Notes under the pieces: model-generated
Databases searched by the model: none
What the model saw: the letters and a program-made list of their open reading frames with translations, nothing else
What the model was told of the DNA's origin: nothing
NCBI GenBank assembly: GCA_037954325.1
Contig: JBBMNZ010000007.1
Coordinates: 16,221,001 to 16,285,000, forward strand
Source: Fistularia commersonii
Taxonomy: Eukaryota; Chordata; Actinopteri; Syngnathiformes; Fistulariidae
DNA length: 64,000 bases
Reading direction: 5' to 3'
Shown: in pieces, positions 13,501 to 37,558 of the stretch
Layout: the number at the start of each line of letters is the position of its first letter
How positions within the stretch are numbered: the first letter of the stretch is position 1
Program-made: the position numbers and the translations under genes

Positions 13501-15171
13501 TTGATATCGCTCAGCTTTGTATTCATTAATTCAGCATTCATGAGAATGGTAGGTTCCCATTATTAGGCGATACATACTGAGGCCTTTCTAAACCTTTATT
13601 TAAACCCTATGGAAATTTATTTAGAAATCACCAGTCAAGACAGTCAAGATGAATTCAGTTGTTTAATATAAGAAACCATATGACGTGGCCCTGTGGACAA
13701 GAGTGTGTGGCTGTAGTTTTGTGTCCAAACTCAACAAAAGACTAGAGAGACTGTAAATGTGCCTGACCTTAAGTTATTGGACACCCCGAGCAAGTATAAA
13801 CTACTTGAAGTCAGCTGAACCACTGCATTTTTGCTTCCCACTAAACCAGTGGGTGTTTAGCTTTGCTACAATGGACCACAAATACAATCAGAACATTGCA
13901 CATTGAAGACACAGTGAACTGTAGCTAAATAATTATAGGGAATGTTATGGACACTGTCATGGGTAAAGAAATTATATTCAACTTACGAGAACTCAATACT
14001 AATTGTCATACCTCAATTTGATAAATGATACACATGCAGTACTAGCTTGCCAGTTAAAAATTTAAGCAATTACAGTAGTTTCAGCATTAGAGTAAATTTG
14101 AAAAAAACATCACTCCTTGTTGAATATACAGAATGGCAACAGTTTGTTGTGAGGATATTCATGACTAAGAGGTCTGGAATGGAGGCTGTTTGAAATTTTT
14201 GAATTTTTGAAATCACTATTGCCTATAAAATTGGTTCTGCTTCAGTTACTGCTGTAGTAGGGCACACTTTTACAGGAAGAAAAATGAATCATTGAAAATG
14301 TTGTTTTTTTTTTACCAGCAAAATGGGTTCTCTAACACTATACCCATTAATCATATCATTCGGCACCCAAGTCCACAAATGCATGACATACTTTTATATT
14401 GATATTCTCACTTCTTAATAACTGATAAAATGTCCAAAGAACACAGAAACCTGACCTAGTGTGCTTGTGTGTTTATAGTGTGTTTATATTAAAACACACA
14501 CTCAGACCAAGGGTATTGAAGGGATTTATGGGACTGATGGCCACTAATATTGCTCCTTCAGGTGTCTGATTTGTGACACTGATGATCTTAACAGCTGTGC
14601 ATGTTGGCGGACAGGCAGGATTTTCTTTTTTACAGGAAACACTTTGATCTGTGAGCTTAGACTCACTGTGAGAAAGTTTTCCAGTTGAGGTATGGTAAGA
14701 TGATGGCTGCCAGCATTTAGTAAGTAACCACAACAGCTTTACTGATTGTTGTTTTATTGCTTTTCTACATGTAGATTTATTTTTGTCTGCATATAATTAT
14801 CTAATATTTCCACTTTGTCTTACCAGAGAAGAAACTGAGGTTTTAGTCACATTTCAACCTCTCTTTTCCAATCATCCTTTAGATCTGCTTGCCACTGTAA
14901 TAAATGGCCTTCAAACCTCAGGCTTTTAGAGGAAAATGTGATCATAAAGTTGGCTTTTATAGCTTTTACAATTACTGCTTTTATGTAATGTGTGTTGCAT
15001 GAGGATAGAAGACATTTGATTCAAAGACCACCACATTTTATCATAACCAAGTCTTCCCCCCTGAAGCTTGAGGTGTTAAGTTGATAACATTAAATTAATT
15101 TAATGAATTTTGATGATCCTCGACAGGGGAAGGGTGTCAGGGAGTCCAGTAAATCCTCTGGCCAAGGTCTT

Positions 15172-15283
15172 CATTATAAATGAGAACTGGTTCTCAATTG
15201 ATGTACTTGGTTAAATAAATGATATTTCCTTTGTTCGTGTCAATCTTTTTGTGGCAACTGGACTTGAATTTCTTCCCTTGAAG
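15172..15283 (+). mobile_element. Interspersed repeat remnant
   Basis: TATAAATGAGAACTGGTTCT followed by GGTTAAATAAATGATA resembles a 3' end common in fish genomes (AATGAGAA...GTTCTCAA...GGTTAAATAAA). It is followed by a 32-base block at 15252-15283 that recurs at 53854-53885. The class is not assigned. Confidence 0.5.
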
Positions 15284-17697
15284 ATGAGGGAAGAAGAGGC
15301 TTCTTTATTCCTTCAGTTCTTCCTGTCAAAGTTTTAATGCTTATTTATGAATCCCAGGGTTCAGACTTTATTCTTATGAGAGAATGATGTATGTTGAATG
15401 ATTTATTGTTAGAAATATCCTAAAATGGATGTAGACAGCAGCAGATAAAGTTCTCTCCCCTGTACGCCTTTCATGAAGACAAAAGACACAAGAAGCATTT
15501 GGGGATTACTGAGATTGTGTTGAAGTGGTGGTAGTGTCAGGCGATTGCAGTAAAAACAAAAATACAAGTGGGTAGTTTTCTATTCAATACCAAATAGCTA
15601 TTTACAGCAGTCCCACAGGACCCAGCACTAATCAGTAAGATCTAAACAGTTATCTAGCAACATAAGTGTTTTGCAGAAGTTGGCCATGTCTAAGGAGTCA
15701 AAATGAGTTTCTCTTCATCAACTGAGTGGGTGTCATCCCTGATACTTTTCCAGATGGAGAAAGTGAGACTTGCTAGATTTTATATTCATCTGGACGGATG
15801 TTAGTAGCACCATAAACCTTTTCAAGAGTCTAGACATTCATGCTGCTGTTTGGCGGGGTGGGGGTGGAAATTGAATTTCACAAGCCGTTTATTATCTATT
15901 TCTGCAGCAGAGAGAACATCTGATGAATTTGTTTTTATGTTCTCCTGGTTCTTCATGAAAGATCATTTCTGTGAGAATCAAGTTACCCCTTTCCCAGTTG
16001 GATTGCAGTGTCAAAAATGGAGGTGGTGTGCAGAATGGCAAGAGCTACATCTCTGGCAATCTCATACTTGATGTGCACCTTAATGGCCATTAAGGTAGGA
16101 TTGGAAGAAACACAACCAAGAAGTATGGCGGTGTTCGGATATTAGGAATAAAATGCTTGGGTTTTGGCCTCACTCTTTAAAGTTCTCTCTGTTTCCTTGA
16201 TTACCATTTTCAGAATAAGAATCAGCATTGCTTTCATCACCAAGTATTTTTCCAACTAAGGATTTTGCTTTGGTTTACAGTGATAAACAGACCACATGTA
16301 ACAGTCATTAAATTAAGAGTGAAATTGGGGTGATTGTGGTTCCTGGTGCAAAGTGGCAACTTGTGCAAAGTAGTGCAACGGAAGAGATGGGACAGTGTCA
16401 TTGAGGGTCCAGGGCGTTAGTGATGAGGCAGGCTGCTTTTCATTATACTGTAAATGTTGCAACAAATTTGTTTTTTGTATTTAAAAGATTTACAGCAAAA
16501 TTATATTTTTTTTAATTTTGAGTGTGCAGATTTTTCAACACACTTAATATGAACCAGATACTTAATGACTAAGCAGATGATAAAACTTACAATGATTCAG
16601 GAATAGTATGTTTCAGTATATATGCATTTTGACTTGAAGGTATATCCCACCGTGAGTATTTTGTCCCCCAGAGTATTCACACTTACTGTAAACATAGTCC
16701 AACCTTTTTTTAACTTCTGTAAGAAGACCTTGAATAGGAATGTCAAATCCATTGGTATATGAACAAGACGGTGGTACTCGAAGCCCTGTGGTTTCCGTTT
16801 GTATTCATGTTTTCGCAAGTCTTTAGTGCATGCAGGGCAACAGTCTGGGTGCAGTTTTGATGATTTTCAATGTTATTTGCTTTTGAAATCCAATGGGCAG
16901 ATCTGTCTTGTTGTACATTATTGAGTGGCAGTGTCATCAGACAGAAAGTTGATAGATTCTGAGGTGGAGTTGAGACCATCTTTGTGGTGAAATAATTCTA
17001 ATCTGCCAACAAAGACCGATGTGAACTGAAACTTCAAAACACTTGATGATTTTGTCTCTTTTCTACTGCTCAAATATGTAGCTCCCTATTTTCTCAAGTC
17101 AGTTGTTTGGTATTCTTTTCAAAGGGAGTTAGAGGAAGAGGAAATCAAAGGGAATTTTGAATTGCCTTAACTAGAACTTACAGGACATTACAGTTGTTTT
17201 CCAAGCTATGGTGGTTTCCTCTGGATTCCCCCCAATTACTGTACATAGTCTGCATTATTGATATTGACATCATTTAACTTAGAGCTCATGAGTATAGTGG
17301 AATATCTGAGCCATGCTTATGTATTGGAAAGTATTGTGATCCTATAATGGCAATACAAGCGACTACAGACACTCGTCTAATTTTTACAATGGTAAAGTCC
17401 AGCCTTTTGATATAAGCACCGCCATATAAAGTCATGAATAACAAAAAGTTTGAATATGTAAGTTGATGGTAGCATTACAGTAACTTTGGTCATGCACAGA
17501 GGGGGTGCTGGAATATTTTCATGGTAACAATCTTATTTTACAATAAAATATGTAAACAAACCAGGTAGAGAGGTTTTGTAGCATTTGGTCTTGTTGCATT
17601 CGATTTTGTAGGATTCGGTTTCTCCGCAATGTTCCTAAGTTGTAAATATTCTTTGAAACTTCTTGTGTTGAGGATTAGAACTTTAAATGGACTCTCA

Positions 17698-29636
<11,939 letters not shown>

Positions 29637-32600
29637 CCCTGCAGATGAGTGTGGACCAAGTTCAGGTCACAACATATACGGCACTCTGTACTGTATATCA
29701 ATACTGTACTGATATCAAAGTGCTTTTGGGATCTAACATTGTTAAACCTATCTCCTTGGGGTTCTGTGACTGCAATAACACCTTTGGGCTTGCACACAAA
29801 AAGACTGGCGGTTAATTGCTCTCTTCGTGGGATTGCAGTTGTTCTATAGGATAAATGTTTACCTAACCCTAAACAAAACCAAATGTATAACTGCTGTTTC
29901 CATTAGCCACAGTTTGATTAAAAAGGATCAAAGTCATCAGTCATCCCACTTGATCGCTCCCATCATCTCCTGTCTATTTTTGCACTGCCCTGTAAACCTG
30001 AGATACAAAGAAGTCAAAAAAAGAGAAATAGTCTTCCCCTGGATCTTTCTCCACACAGAAAAATAAACTGGGAAATAGCAAGGGTTATTACCTGCACCAG
30101 CTTCTGAGACAGAAAGAGCTGTCATGCCACTACTGCCCCTCATATAGGTCTGTGATGGGGTCCTAAAGCGTGCGTACACTTGTAAATAATGACTAGTCAT
30201 TACACTGCAGTTGTAGTCCTGTCATTGTTAAAGTAGAGATCTTACATTAACACACACCTGATAATTTTCTCCTCGGCTCATTCCTGCCTACAGGTTGATG
30301 TCTCTCAGCTTTAATAACAGTTGCTGTGAGAAGCATGAGAAGATGTTGGTGAAAAAGGAGTGTTTAATTTTAACAGTCACCGTTAATTACCTGCAGATAG
30401 GGTTCCTCATCTGTCTGTTGTGGTTCTTAATTCAAAGAGATTGTCAACAACTCTGTGACTCTGGAGCCTCTTTTCCTGATGTGGCTTTTAGCAGTCCATA
30501 TAATGAACGCCACAGAGCCAGTGTTGGGTTTCATAGAAGAACTTAAGGCTTCTCTCATATTTTCAGCGAAAGCTGGCTGAGCAACAGAAGTTTCTTGAAA
30601 TTCACTTTTCATTTACAGAGGAAAATATCTACATTTTTTGTCCTCTTTAGATTACTTGGCTTTGTATGCTTGATTGTCCATTTTGGAGTATTAAACACTG
30701 TATTGATATGTGATTTATTTGATGTGTGTTAAGATTAGGACTGCAGTTTCTCAGACAAAGTATTAAAGTCTGGTTTAAACACCTCCCTTTATGCAATGTT
30801 CGAACGGAACTCATAAACTCAAAGCATTATTCTGTTGTGAGGATAAACTTAAAGTGAAACGTAGTTGCAGGCCAACAGGTACAAATTTCTTTTTAAAGGC
30901 GATTGTGAAAAAGGAATCATACATCACAATGTGAATTTCGGGCATGGATTCTTGAAGGAGACATATAAATGGGAGTGTGGACAAGGTGACAAATACATAA
31001 AGTGACTTCACAGCTGTGTGTAGAGAGACAATTGTTTGCCGAACAAAGCCTGTTATCTTGTCACTTTTATCGACTTCTTGTGTATGATGCCCCCTTGTGG
31101 CTAAACACAGTTTTTAAAAGTCAAGTTGATTTTTAAAAGTTACTGTACAGCATATTTTCCTTTTGCAGTAGCCATGGACTTTACAAGGTCTGATGACGGC
31201 TTCCATTCCATATAATCATTCATATTAATTTGTCTCGTTTTCTTCTGAATGAAAACAAAATTTTAAGTGTTCAGCTCCATGTGTTGGAGGTCTGATCACA
31301 TCATCAGTCAGTTGAGACCCTCCCACCACAACCCATCAGCAGCACCAACCAATAAGAAAGCAGAGAGAGAGAGAGAGCTATGGTATCCTCAGACAGGAAA
31401 GAAAACAGGGGGAGGGGGGAGAGATGGAAACTATTTTAGCAGTGCACTTTCTGGATGAGCAGGCACAGATGGAGACTCTAGCAGCCATAGATGAAAAAAA
31501 TAATCAGGGGTTAGTGTAGTTTTAGTGCTTTCTTCTGTATTTTGTGTATTAGTTAAACATAAGAATGCAAATCAATCTGTCATACATCTTTTGGCCAATA
31601 CTACTGCAGCACCCTCACCTGTTGGATCGTGGCAAATGTCAAAAATGTACATCTTTTTAGCCTATTTATGACATTTCGCTCACTGTCTCCCTGTATAAAC
31701 TTGACAACTGAAATAGATCTAGATGTTTCAAATTTCCAAAAACCAAAGTTGATGATTGAAAATTATTTCCAAAAGTGTTTCATTTTTATTTACATCAGTG
31801 TTTTATTTCATATAGTTGCTAATAACTATGATATATAGATATCTGAATTTACTTACATTTGCTGTTGTACATATTTTGTTTGAATGTGTGCGCGACATTG
31901 ATCCGTTTACTTGTTTCATGGTATTTGTTTGTGGTGTCTGAGAAATGTTCTGGTTCATTGCTGCAACTTTTTTCCTAAACTAATGACAACCTCAGTCATT
32001 TGTGTAACACTTCCGTTGCTTGTAGTGTATTAATTATCCTGCTCTGTGTAGATACATAATTGTGGTAATGTGTCATCACATATGTCTTTACAATAATATC
32101 TGCTGGCCCTCAAAAGTAACTGGAACTACATTCTGTTTTCTGATCCCAGTCTTGTTCCAAGAAGTGCCTCCCAGGTACTCTTGTACACTGATACCCTAAT
32201 TCAACTGCCTCATTTCTATTTTTATTTTTTCCTTAATCTGATCAAAAATGCATATAAAACATTCAGAGGAGTTTGTGCCCAAGAGCAAAGTCTCGTTGAA
32301 GAGGATTTACTTTGGTTTCTTTCCATAAGTCTTTATAATAAATCAGAAATAACAGTTTGCTAGTGAAGCCCAGACATAAAATGTTGAGTAGCTCACTGAA
32401 TTGAGCCCCAAATATCAGACAAGGAGCTTCAGATGTTGAGAAACACAAATAAACATAAGGCAGAAAGTCTATATTCTCCACATTGCAGAATAACCAAGTA
32501 CAAACTTGGGGGGAGGGTTCATCAAAATCACTAAGATCACCAAACAGTCTGATTCCGTCTGCTCCTTTCTGGCTCAGATCAATTGATTAAACATAATCAC

Positions 32601-32736
32601 TTTAATTTCACTTGAGTTAAACTCCCTCTTGGCCCATATATAACATTATTAACTTTTGGACATGTGGAGAAAACATCTATGATAAAACAGCTGCAACTGT
32701 TTAGAAATCAGACAAATACAGAGGAAAGGAGCAGAG

Positions 32737-32845
32737 GACAGACAGACAGACTCAAAGGCGGGGCTGACAGAGGGGAGGAGATGAGAGCAGACAGACAGAC
32801 AGACAGACAGACTGAGGGGAGGAGATCAGGACAGACAGACAAACG
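32737..32845. repeat. Interrupted (ACAG)n repeat
   Basis: Three blocks of ACAG/AGAC units separated by purine-rich sequence. Same unit as the pure array at 23966, but interrupted. Confidence 0.85.
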
Positions 32846-34224
32846 TTAACTCTACATTACCGGCAGTTGCAAGGCAGCCAAAGGACTTTGGGCCAAATTC
32901 TTTCACCCTCTTTCCTCCTCTTCTGGTTCCGCAGGCACTCCAGGAGAGCTGTGTGTATGTGCGTGTCACTGGATGATGATCTTGTCAGTGTGTTTCTTTA
33001 AGTCTAGCTGTTGTGGAGGGCAGGATACTCAAGCCAGCTTTTGTGCTGTGAGAAAAAGAAGGAGGGAGAGAGAGGGAGGGGGTGAAATGGTGTAAGAGAC
33101 AGATGGATGTCTGTATTTATTGTCTGGGAGATATGTAGCCAACGGGCTGCTGGACTCAAGAAGTAGACAAAAGGACACAAGTCAAACACTGAGTAAAAAG
33201 GAAACCGGATGCAGTTACCAGGTGAAACAAAATGAGATAGGAAGTGCGGCAGCATCTGGGCCAGAGGTCACAAATACCAAAATACCTCACTTTAGTGTTG
33301 ACAAGAGAGAGAAGCTGTTTCATAGCATCCACTTTTAAACAAGAACTCTGCATGAGAGGAAAAAAGGAGCGTGGAAAAATGAAGCGAAAAGGAAAGGGGA
33401 AACCTTCTCGGGACATTTCACATCAAGGGAAATTTGCTGTTGGTTTTTTCTCCGGTCTCAATGAGCTCCAATCACAGGCTTTGGAATGACGTGCTTGACA
33501 AAATGGTTGCTGTTTATCCTTCCGGCAGCCCACATACTGTACTTTGATACTGTTCTTGTGGCTCATCGAGACACAATACCTCACCGAAACCCTCCATCCT
33601 TACCCTGCAATATGTATTCATGAATAGAAAAACGTTTTGACCTAAGAGAAGACAGATGTTAAATCGAATACGAGTAACTTTGTTCAGGTTTTGAGGGGTT
33701 GACTAGTGTTCCTTTTCATCCTGGAAAGAATTTGTACAACTTTCCAGTATTGAAGAACACTTGGAAAGTGTGAGTCTAGGCAAACTAGCCCAGAAAAAAA
33801 AAAGGTTTTATTGTTTGTGATAATAATTTCATCACTTTCCCTTTTCCTATCAGACCATATTAAAACAAATGATATTTCAAGTTATGGATAACATAATGAA
33901 CCCGTTATTTTTAACCTTTATTTTGACTGTTGTTTGATTTTTGGCTTTTTTTTTTAAATTACTGGATCTTTCATTTTTGTAATGAATAAAATACAAGCTC
34001 CTGTCAGTTGGCTGACCTTCCAGCCCTGTCACAAGGAGCTTGCAAAAGAAGAATAAGAAGTAAAATCCGATTCTTGTTCAGCCCAGCACAAATTGGTCGA
34101 ACCCTGAAATCGACATCATTCCAGATTAGAGATAGCGGCTTTGCAGTTGAATTGACACACAGATTTTTAAATGTAATTTTATGTCCGCTCACCCATTTTG
34201 TACCCTGAACTTGATGTAATTTCT

Positions 34225-34445
34225 CACAGCTTTTTCCGGTCAGTTTTTGACTCATCAGTTTGCACCCGCCAACGTAGGTATGGTTTATCTCCTCTTTGGT
34301 CCCCCTTTAGACCTCCTACCTGGCAGTTCCAGCCCAACATCCTTCTACCTATATATTCACTATCCCTCCTCTGTACATGACCAAACCATCTCAGTCTAGC
34401 TTCTCTGACCTTATCACCAAAACATATGCTTTCCCCACCAATACT
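34225..34445 (-). mobile_element. RTE-type LINE 3' fragment (short, degenerate)
   Basis: The minus strand encodes CFGDKVREARLRWFGHVQRR DSEYIGRRML, as in the other three copies. It is truncated at both ends. Confidence 0.78.
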
Positions 34446-35482
34446 CATTTCCAATCACAAATAACTGCTTAAACAATTTCCGAATTTAAAAAAAAACTTT
34501 TGGCACATTAACATAAATGAACCTCTAAAATATACCCTGTAATAGCAATGATATTAAGATTGACATCCACTTTTTGACTAAAGATATTATGTTGCATCAA
34601 AGACATTAATCCTTTCCCCAGGTGGTTGGTATTTTTCTTTTCCAAAAGCATGTTTGGAGATAATGTTTGTGTACTCAAAATGTGGTCTCTATCAGCTGTG
34701 GAAGGAGAGTCCTTTTTCTGGTTTAACTGTCTGAATGGTGGCGATCAAAAGATCTAGACTTTGTTTTGGTTCATGTGGTTTTATTCACATGAGGATTTTG
34801 TGTTGAAATTCATGTAAAATGGCACTGAATGAATATCCTTTTCTTTCTCATTAAAGACATAAGACAAGCATAAAGAGCTCAGAGAGCAAACATGCTCTGT
34901 AAAAACTTAGTGAAACTCCAGATAATAAAAGAACTGGTTCTGGCCTGAGCTAGCCAAGTTTATAACAGCAACCTGGTTATGATTACAAGCGCACAGCTGT
35001 AGATACCTTTCAACTGAGTCGCCTGGGCCTGCCCCTCACCTGTCTCACATGCCCGTAAGGCCCGTGAACACTGCCCAGCAAGGTTGCCTGTGATTCCAGT
35101 CCAGTCTGTAAAATAAAAGTCCAGTCTATGAACAGATTAGTACGAACTTAAGAGGCAGTAGAATTTGAAAATTTGCTAAACTCACTCAGAACGGCGATGT
35201 GGGTCGGTAAGTTCAAATGCTTGTTTTCTGTGCAGAAACGATGTTTTCACAAGAACTGAGGTTGATTTCAATAAACGTTTCAGCTCGAAAGTTGCAGTCT
35301 GAGTTATAGTTTCATTCTTGTCATCTTGGCTTCAGTCTCTGGGCTGATGCGGATGATAAAATAAAGGCTGTACTGCCCCCTGCAGGCAAATTTGCAAACA
35401 GAAATAAACAGTGGTACTAAAGTGTCTGCTTGTGACTGTGGGTGCAAAACACTGAAAATTTGAACAGTGAAAATAAAGTAAC

Positions 35483-35535
35483 ACATTACATTACAGTCAT
35501 TTGGCAGATGCTTTTATCCAAAGCGACTCACATAA
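35483..35535 (-). mobile_element. Inverted copy of the SINE/LINE tail
   Basis: The reverse complement reads GTCGCTTTGGATAAAAGCAT then CTGCCAAATG, nearly identical to 25190-25232. Confidence 0.65.
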
Positions 35536-36011
35536 CTAAAAGTGAAATGCCTTAATTGAGAAAATAATTTTGAAAATTGCTTTCAGAACAATGTTATTGT
35601 AATGATGATGAGGTGTGGTTGTGAACTTAGATGACTGTTGTCTCAACTCTAAATGTCAGTGATATATCTTCTTATTCTCCACATCGTCACACCATCACAT
35701 TATTTAACAACGTAGTATCTACATTAAACCATCCAAAAACATGGAAAAAACAAACTGATAAATCCTCCCACCGCAGGCAATTATCCTAGTAGACATTTTG
35801 TACTTTGATAATGATTAATATAAGAAGTATAGGCCTCTGTTGTCATGTGACAGAGTAGAGAATGAACCTCACATCCCAAGCATCTCCTATACTTTCTATC
35901 AAGCCTAAAACCATTTGTATAAAAATCACAGCTCATTTTCATGAGTGTAATTTGTAAACCATAGCTTCATTTTGAATAATAAAATATTTTTCTCTTTTTC
36001 TCTCTCTACAG

Positions 36012-37456
36012 GCCAAATATTCCTCTGTTGTATCTCTTCCCGGAGGCTGCAGGTCAGAGGTCATGGCCCTGCAACATCCTGAGCTTCCGGGGTAATTAAA
36101 AACAGATTTTTTTTCTTATTTGAAATACATCTGAAAACAATAGTGTTGCTACTTTCAACCAAACGTTGTCTCTCTGTGTTTCTAGCTGCATATTTTTCGT
36201 TAATTGGTTAGTGGAGGTTTCTAGAGAGGGCGAGGTGACCGCAAAGATTGACCTGCTGACAAAGATTCCTGAGAGAGGTGAGATGCTCCTTTAACTCCCT
36301 GAGACCGACCATCAGTGAAACATAAAAAATTCACTAAGAGTTTACCTCTGGCTCACTATGCTTCAACTTTATTAATGGCAATACTCTCTTACCTGTAAAA
36401 CATTATATACATACACTAGCACTGGGTTCTATTATTGGAGCACAAACTATAATAAGCATTACAATTAGACTGCCCTTGAAACGTTTCTCCAGCAATCCAT
36501 CCATTCATCCATCGTCTGCCGCTTAGCCTGCACTCAGTGTCACGGGGGATGCTGGAGCCTATCCCAGCTGTTATCAGGCGAGAGGCAGGGTACACCCTGG
36601 ACTGGTCGCCAGTCAATCGCAGGGCCGCATATACTGATGGACAACCATTCACTCACTAATTTTTTCCAAATTAACCTGCTGCATGCTTTTGAAATGTGGG
36701 AGGAAATCGGAGAACCTACACAGATACCTGGGCGCAAACTCCATACAGAAATGTCCCCTTGTTGGAATTGAACCGGGAATCGGCCTCGATCATAAATTGC
36801 CAATTGTCATTAAATACAAAAAATATACCCTTCTGTGAGCTGCCTCCGAAATGAGTTTCCTCCACAGGGTGGCCGGCCTCTCCCTTAGAAATCGGGTGAG
36901 AAGATCTGTCATGTGGGGGGAGCTTGGAGTAGAGCCGCTGCTCCTCCATTTCGAGAGGAGTCAGATGAGGTGGCTGGGGCATCTGGTCAGGATGCTTCCT
37001 GGACGCCTCCCGAGGGAGGTATGCCGAGCATGTCCACCTGAGAGGAGGCCACGGGGAAGACCCAGGACACCCTGGAGAGACTATGTCTCCAGGCTGGCCT
37101 GGAGCTGGACCATGTGGCGGGGGAGAGGGAGGTCTGGGCCTCACTGCTGTGGCTGCTGCCCCTGCGACCCGACTCTGGACAAGCAGGGGAGGATGAATGG
37201 ATGGATGGATGAATGGATGGACAAAAATGTATATTTTAAATCTAACTATTCCATACATATGAATTTACTTTTTCCAAAATGTATCCTTATGAGATAATGT
37301 GTCTTTACCTGTTTTGTCTCTGCAGCACTGGAGATCGTTCCGTCTGAGGCATTGAGAGGCAATGCTGAGAGTTTTCACAGCCTACTAAGGCTTCTTGGAC
37401 CTGAGGCTGCACTCGAATCTATCATCAGGGCAATCAGTCTTTCACTGCATGTTTAA
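36012..37456 (+). CDS. cenpp: Centromere protein P, last three coding exons (C-terminus)
   Basis: CENP-P is a subunit of the CENP-O/P/Q/U/R group of the constitutive centromere-associated network at the inner kinetochore. Exons: 36012-36091, 36186-36277, 37326-37456 (stop TAA 37454-37456). They sum to 303 bases, or 100 residues plus stop, with all junctions GT-AG and in frame. The product contains AKYSSVVSLPGGCRSEVM, then KIDLLTKIPERALE, then SFHSLLRLLGPEAALESII. From memory these align with the human end (DLLTKVPQRALE...LSFRTLVGLLGIEAALESLI), part of the C-terminal RWD domain. The 5' end is missing: no upstream exon was found between ecm2 and 36012. In human, CENPP introns contain the ASPN/ECM2 genes on the other strand, so the first exons probably lie left of the window. 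Tail-to-tail with ippk. Confidence 0.92.
36486..36790. mobile_element. Teleost interspersed repeat (L2-like) in cenpp intron
   Basis: CCATCCATTCATCCATC, then GGAGCCTATCCCAGCTGT, GAGGCAGGGTACACCCTGGA, CTGGTCGCCAGTCAATCGCA, and later GTGGGAGGAAATCGGAGAAC and AACTCCATACAGAAA. These blocks, in this order, form a very common fish repeat. Its exact class is not certain to me. Confidence 0.7.
36838..37222 (+). mobile_element. Rex3-like LINE 3' end with (GATG)n tail, in cenpp intron
   Basis: Encodes MSFLHRVAGLSLRNRVRRSV, LGVEPLLLHFERSQMRWLGH and PRGRPRTPWRDYVSRLAW, the C-terminal reverse-transcriptase tail. It ends in ATGGATGGATG repeats (37190-37222). GATG-repeat tails are a recognised Rex3 feature. 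5'-truncated and non-autonomous; a second copy is at 55603-56870. Confidence 0.8.
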
Positions 37457-37552
37457 CAATGAACTGAAAAAATGGTTCTCTGCCAAATCACAGGAATCTT
37501 GAATATTCCAAGCAGTTTGTGTATTTTCTTCTTTTTTTTTTTCAAACATGGA

Positions 37553-37558
37553 AATAAA
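37553..37558 (+). terminator. cenpp polyadenylation signal
   Basis: AATAAA 97 bases after the cenpp stop, preceded by a T-rich run. It is the first such hexamer after the stop on the plus strand. Confidence 0.7.

Larger units (their letters stand above)
6428..17697. other. Intergenic interval between aspn (5') and ecm2 (3')
   Basis: About 11 kb without a recognised coding exon. It should contain the aspn promoter and 5' UTR exon(s), which I could not place. Contents seen: an inverted repeat at 7426-7521, a TA/GA/TG microsatellite at 10440-10550, repeat fragments at 15172-15283, and a 20-base palindrome at 16077-16096. By analogy with human, CENPP exons could lie here on the plus strand, but none was recognised. 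Confidence 0.5.
29639..36011. other. Interval between ecm2 5' end and first recognised CENPP exon
   Basis: About 6.4 kb. It should hold the ecm2 promoter and possibly a 5' UTR exon, and is probably CENPP intron. Seen here: CTCF-like motifs (31088, 35373), an (AGAC)n tract (32737-32845), an RTE-type fragment (34225-34445) and a SINE tail (35483-35535). No further coding exon could be supported on either strand. Confidence 0.5.

Noticed and set aside
31431..31505. Possible small plus-strand exon (VHFLDEQAQMETLAAIDEKN) that might be an upstream CENPP exon
   Set aside because: Helical-looking but with no recognisable match to CENP-P and only weak splice borders; not enough support.
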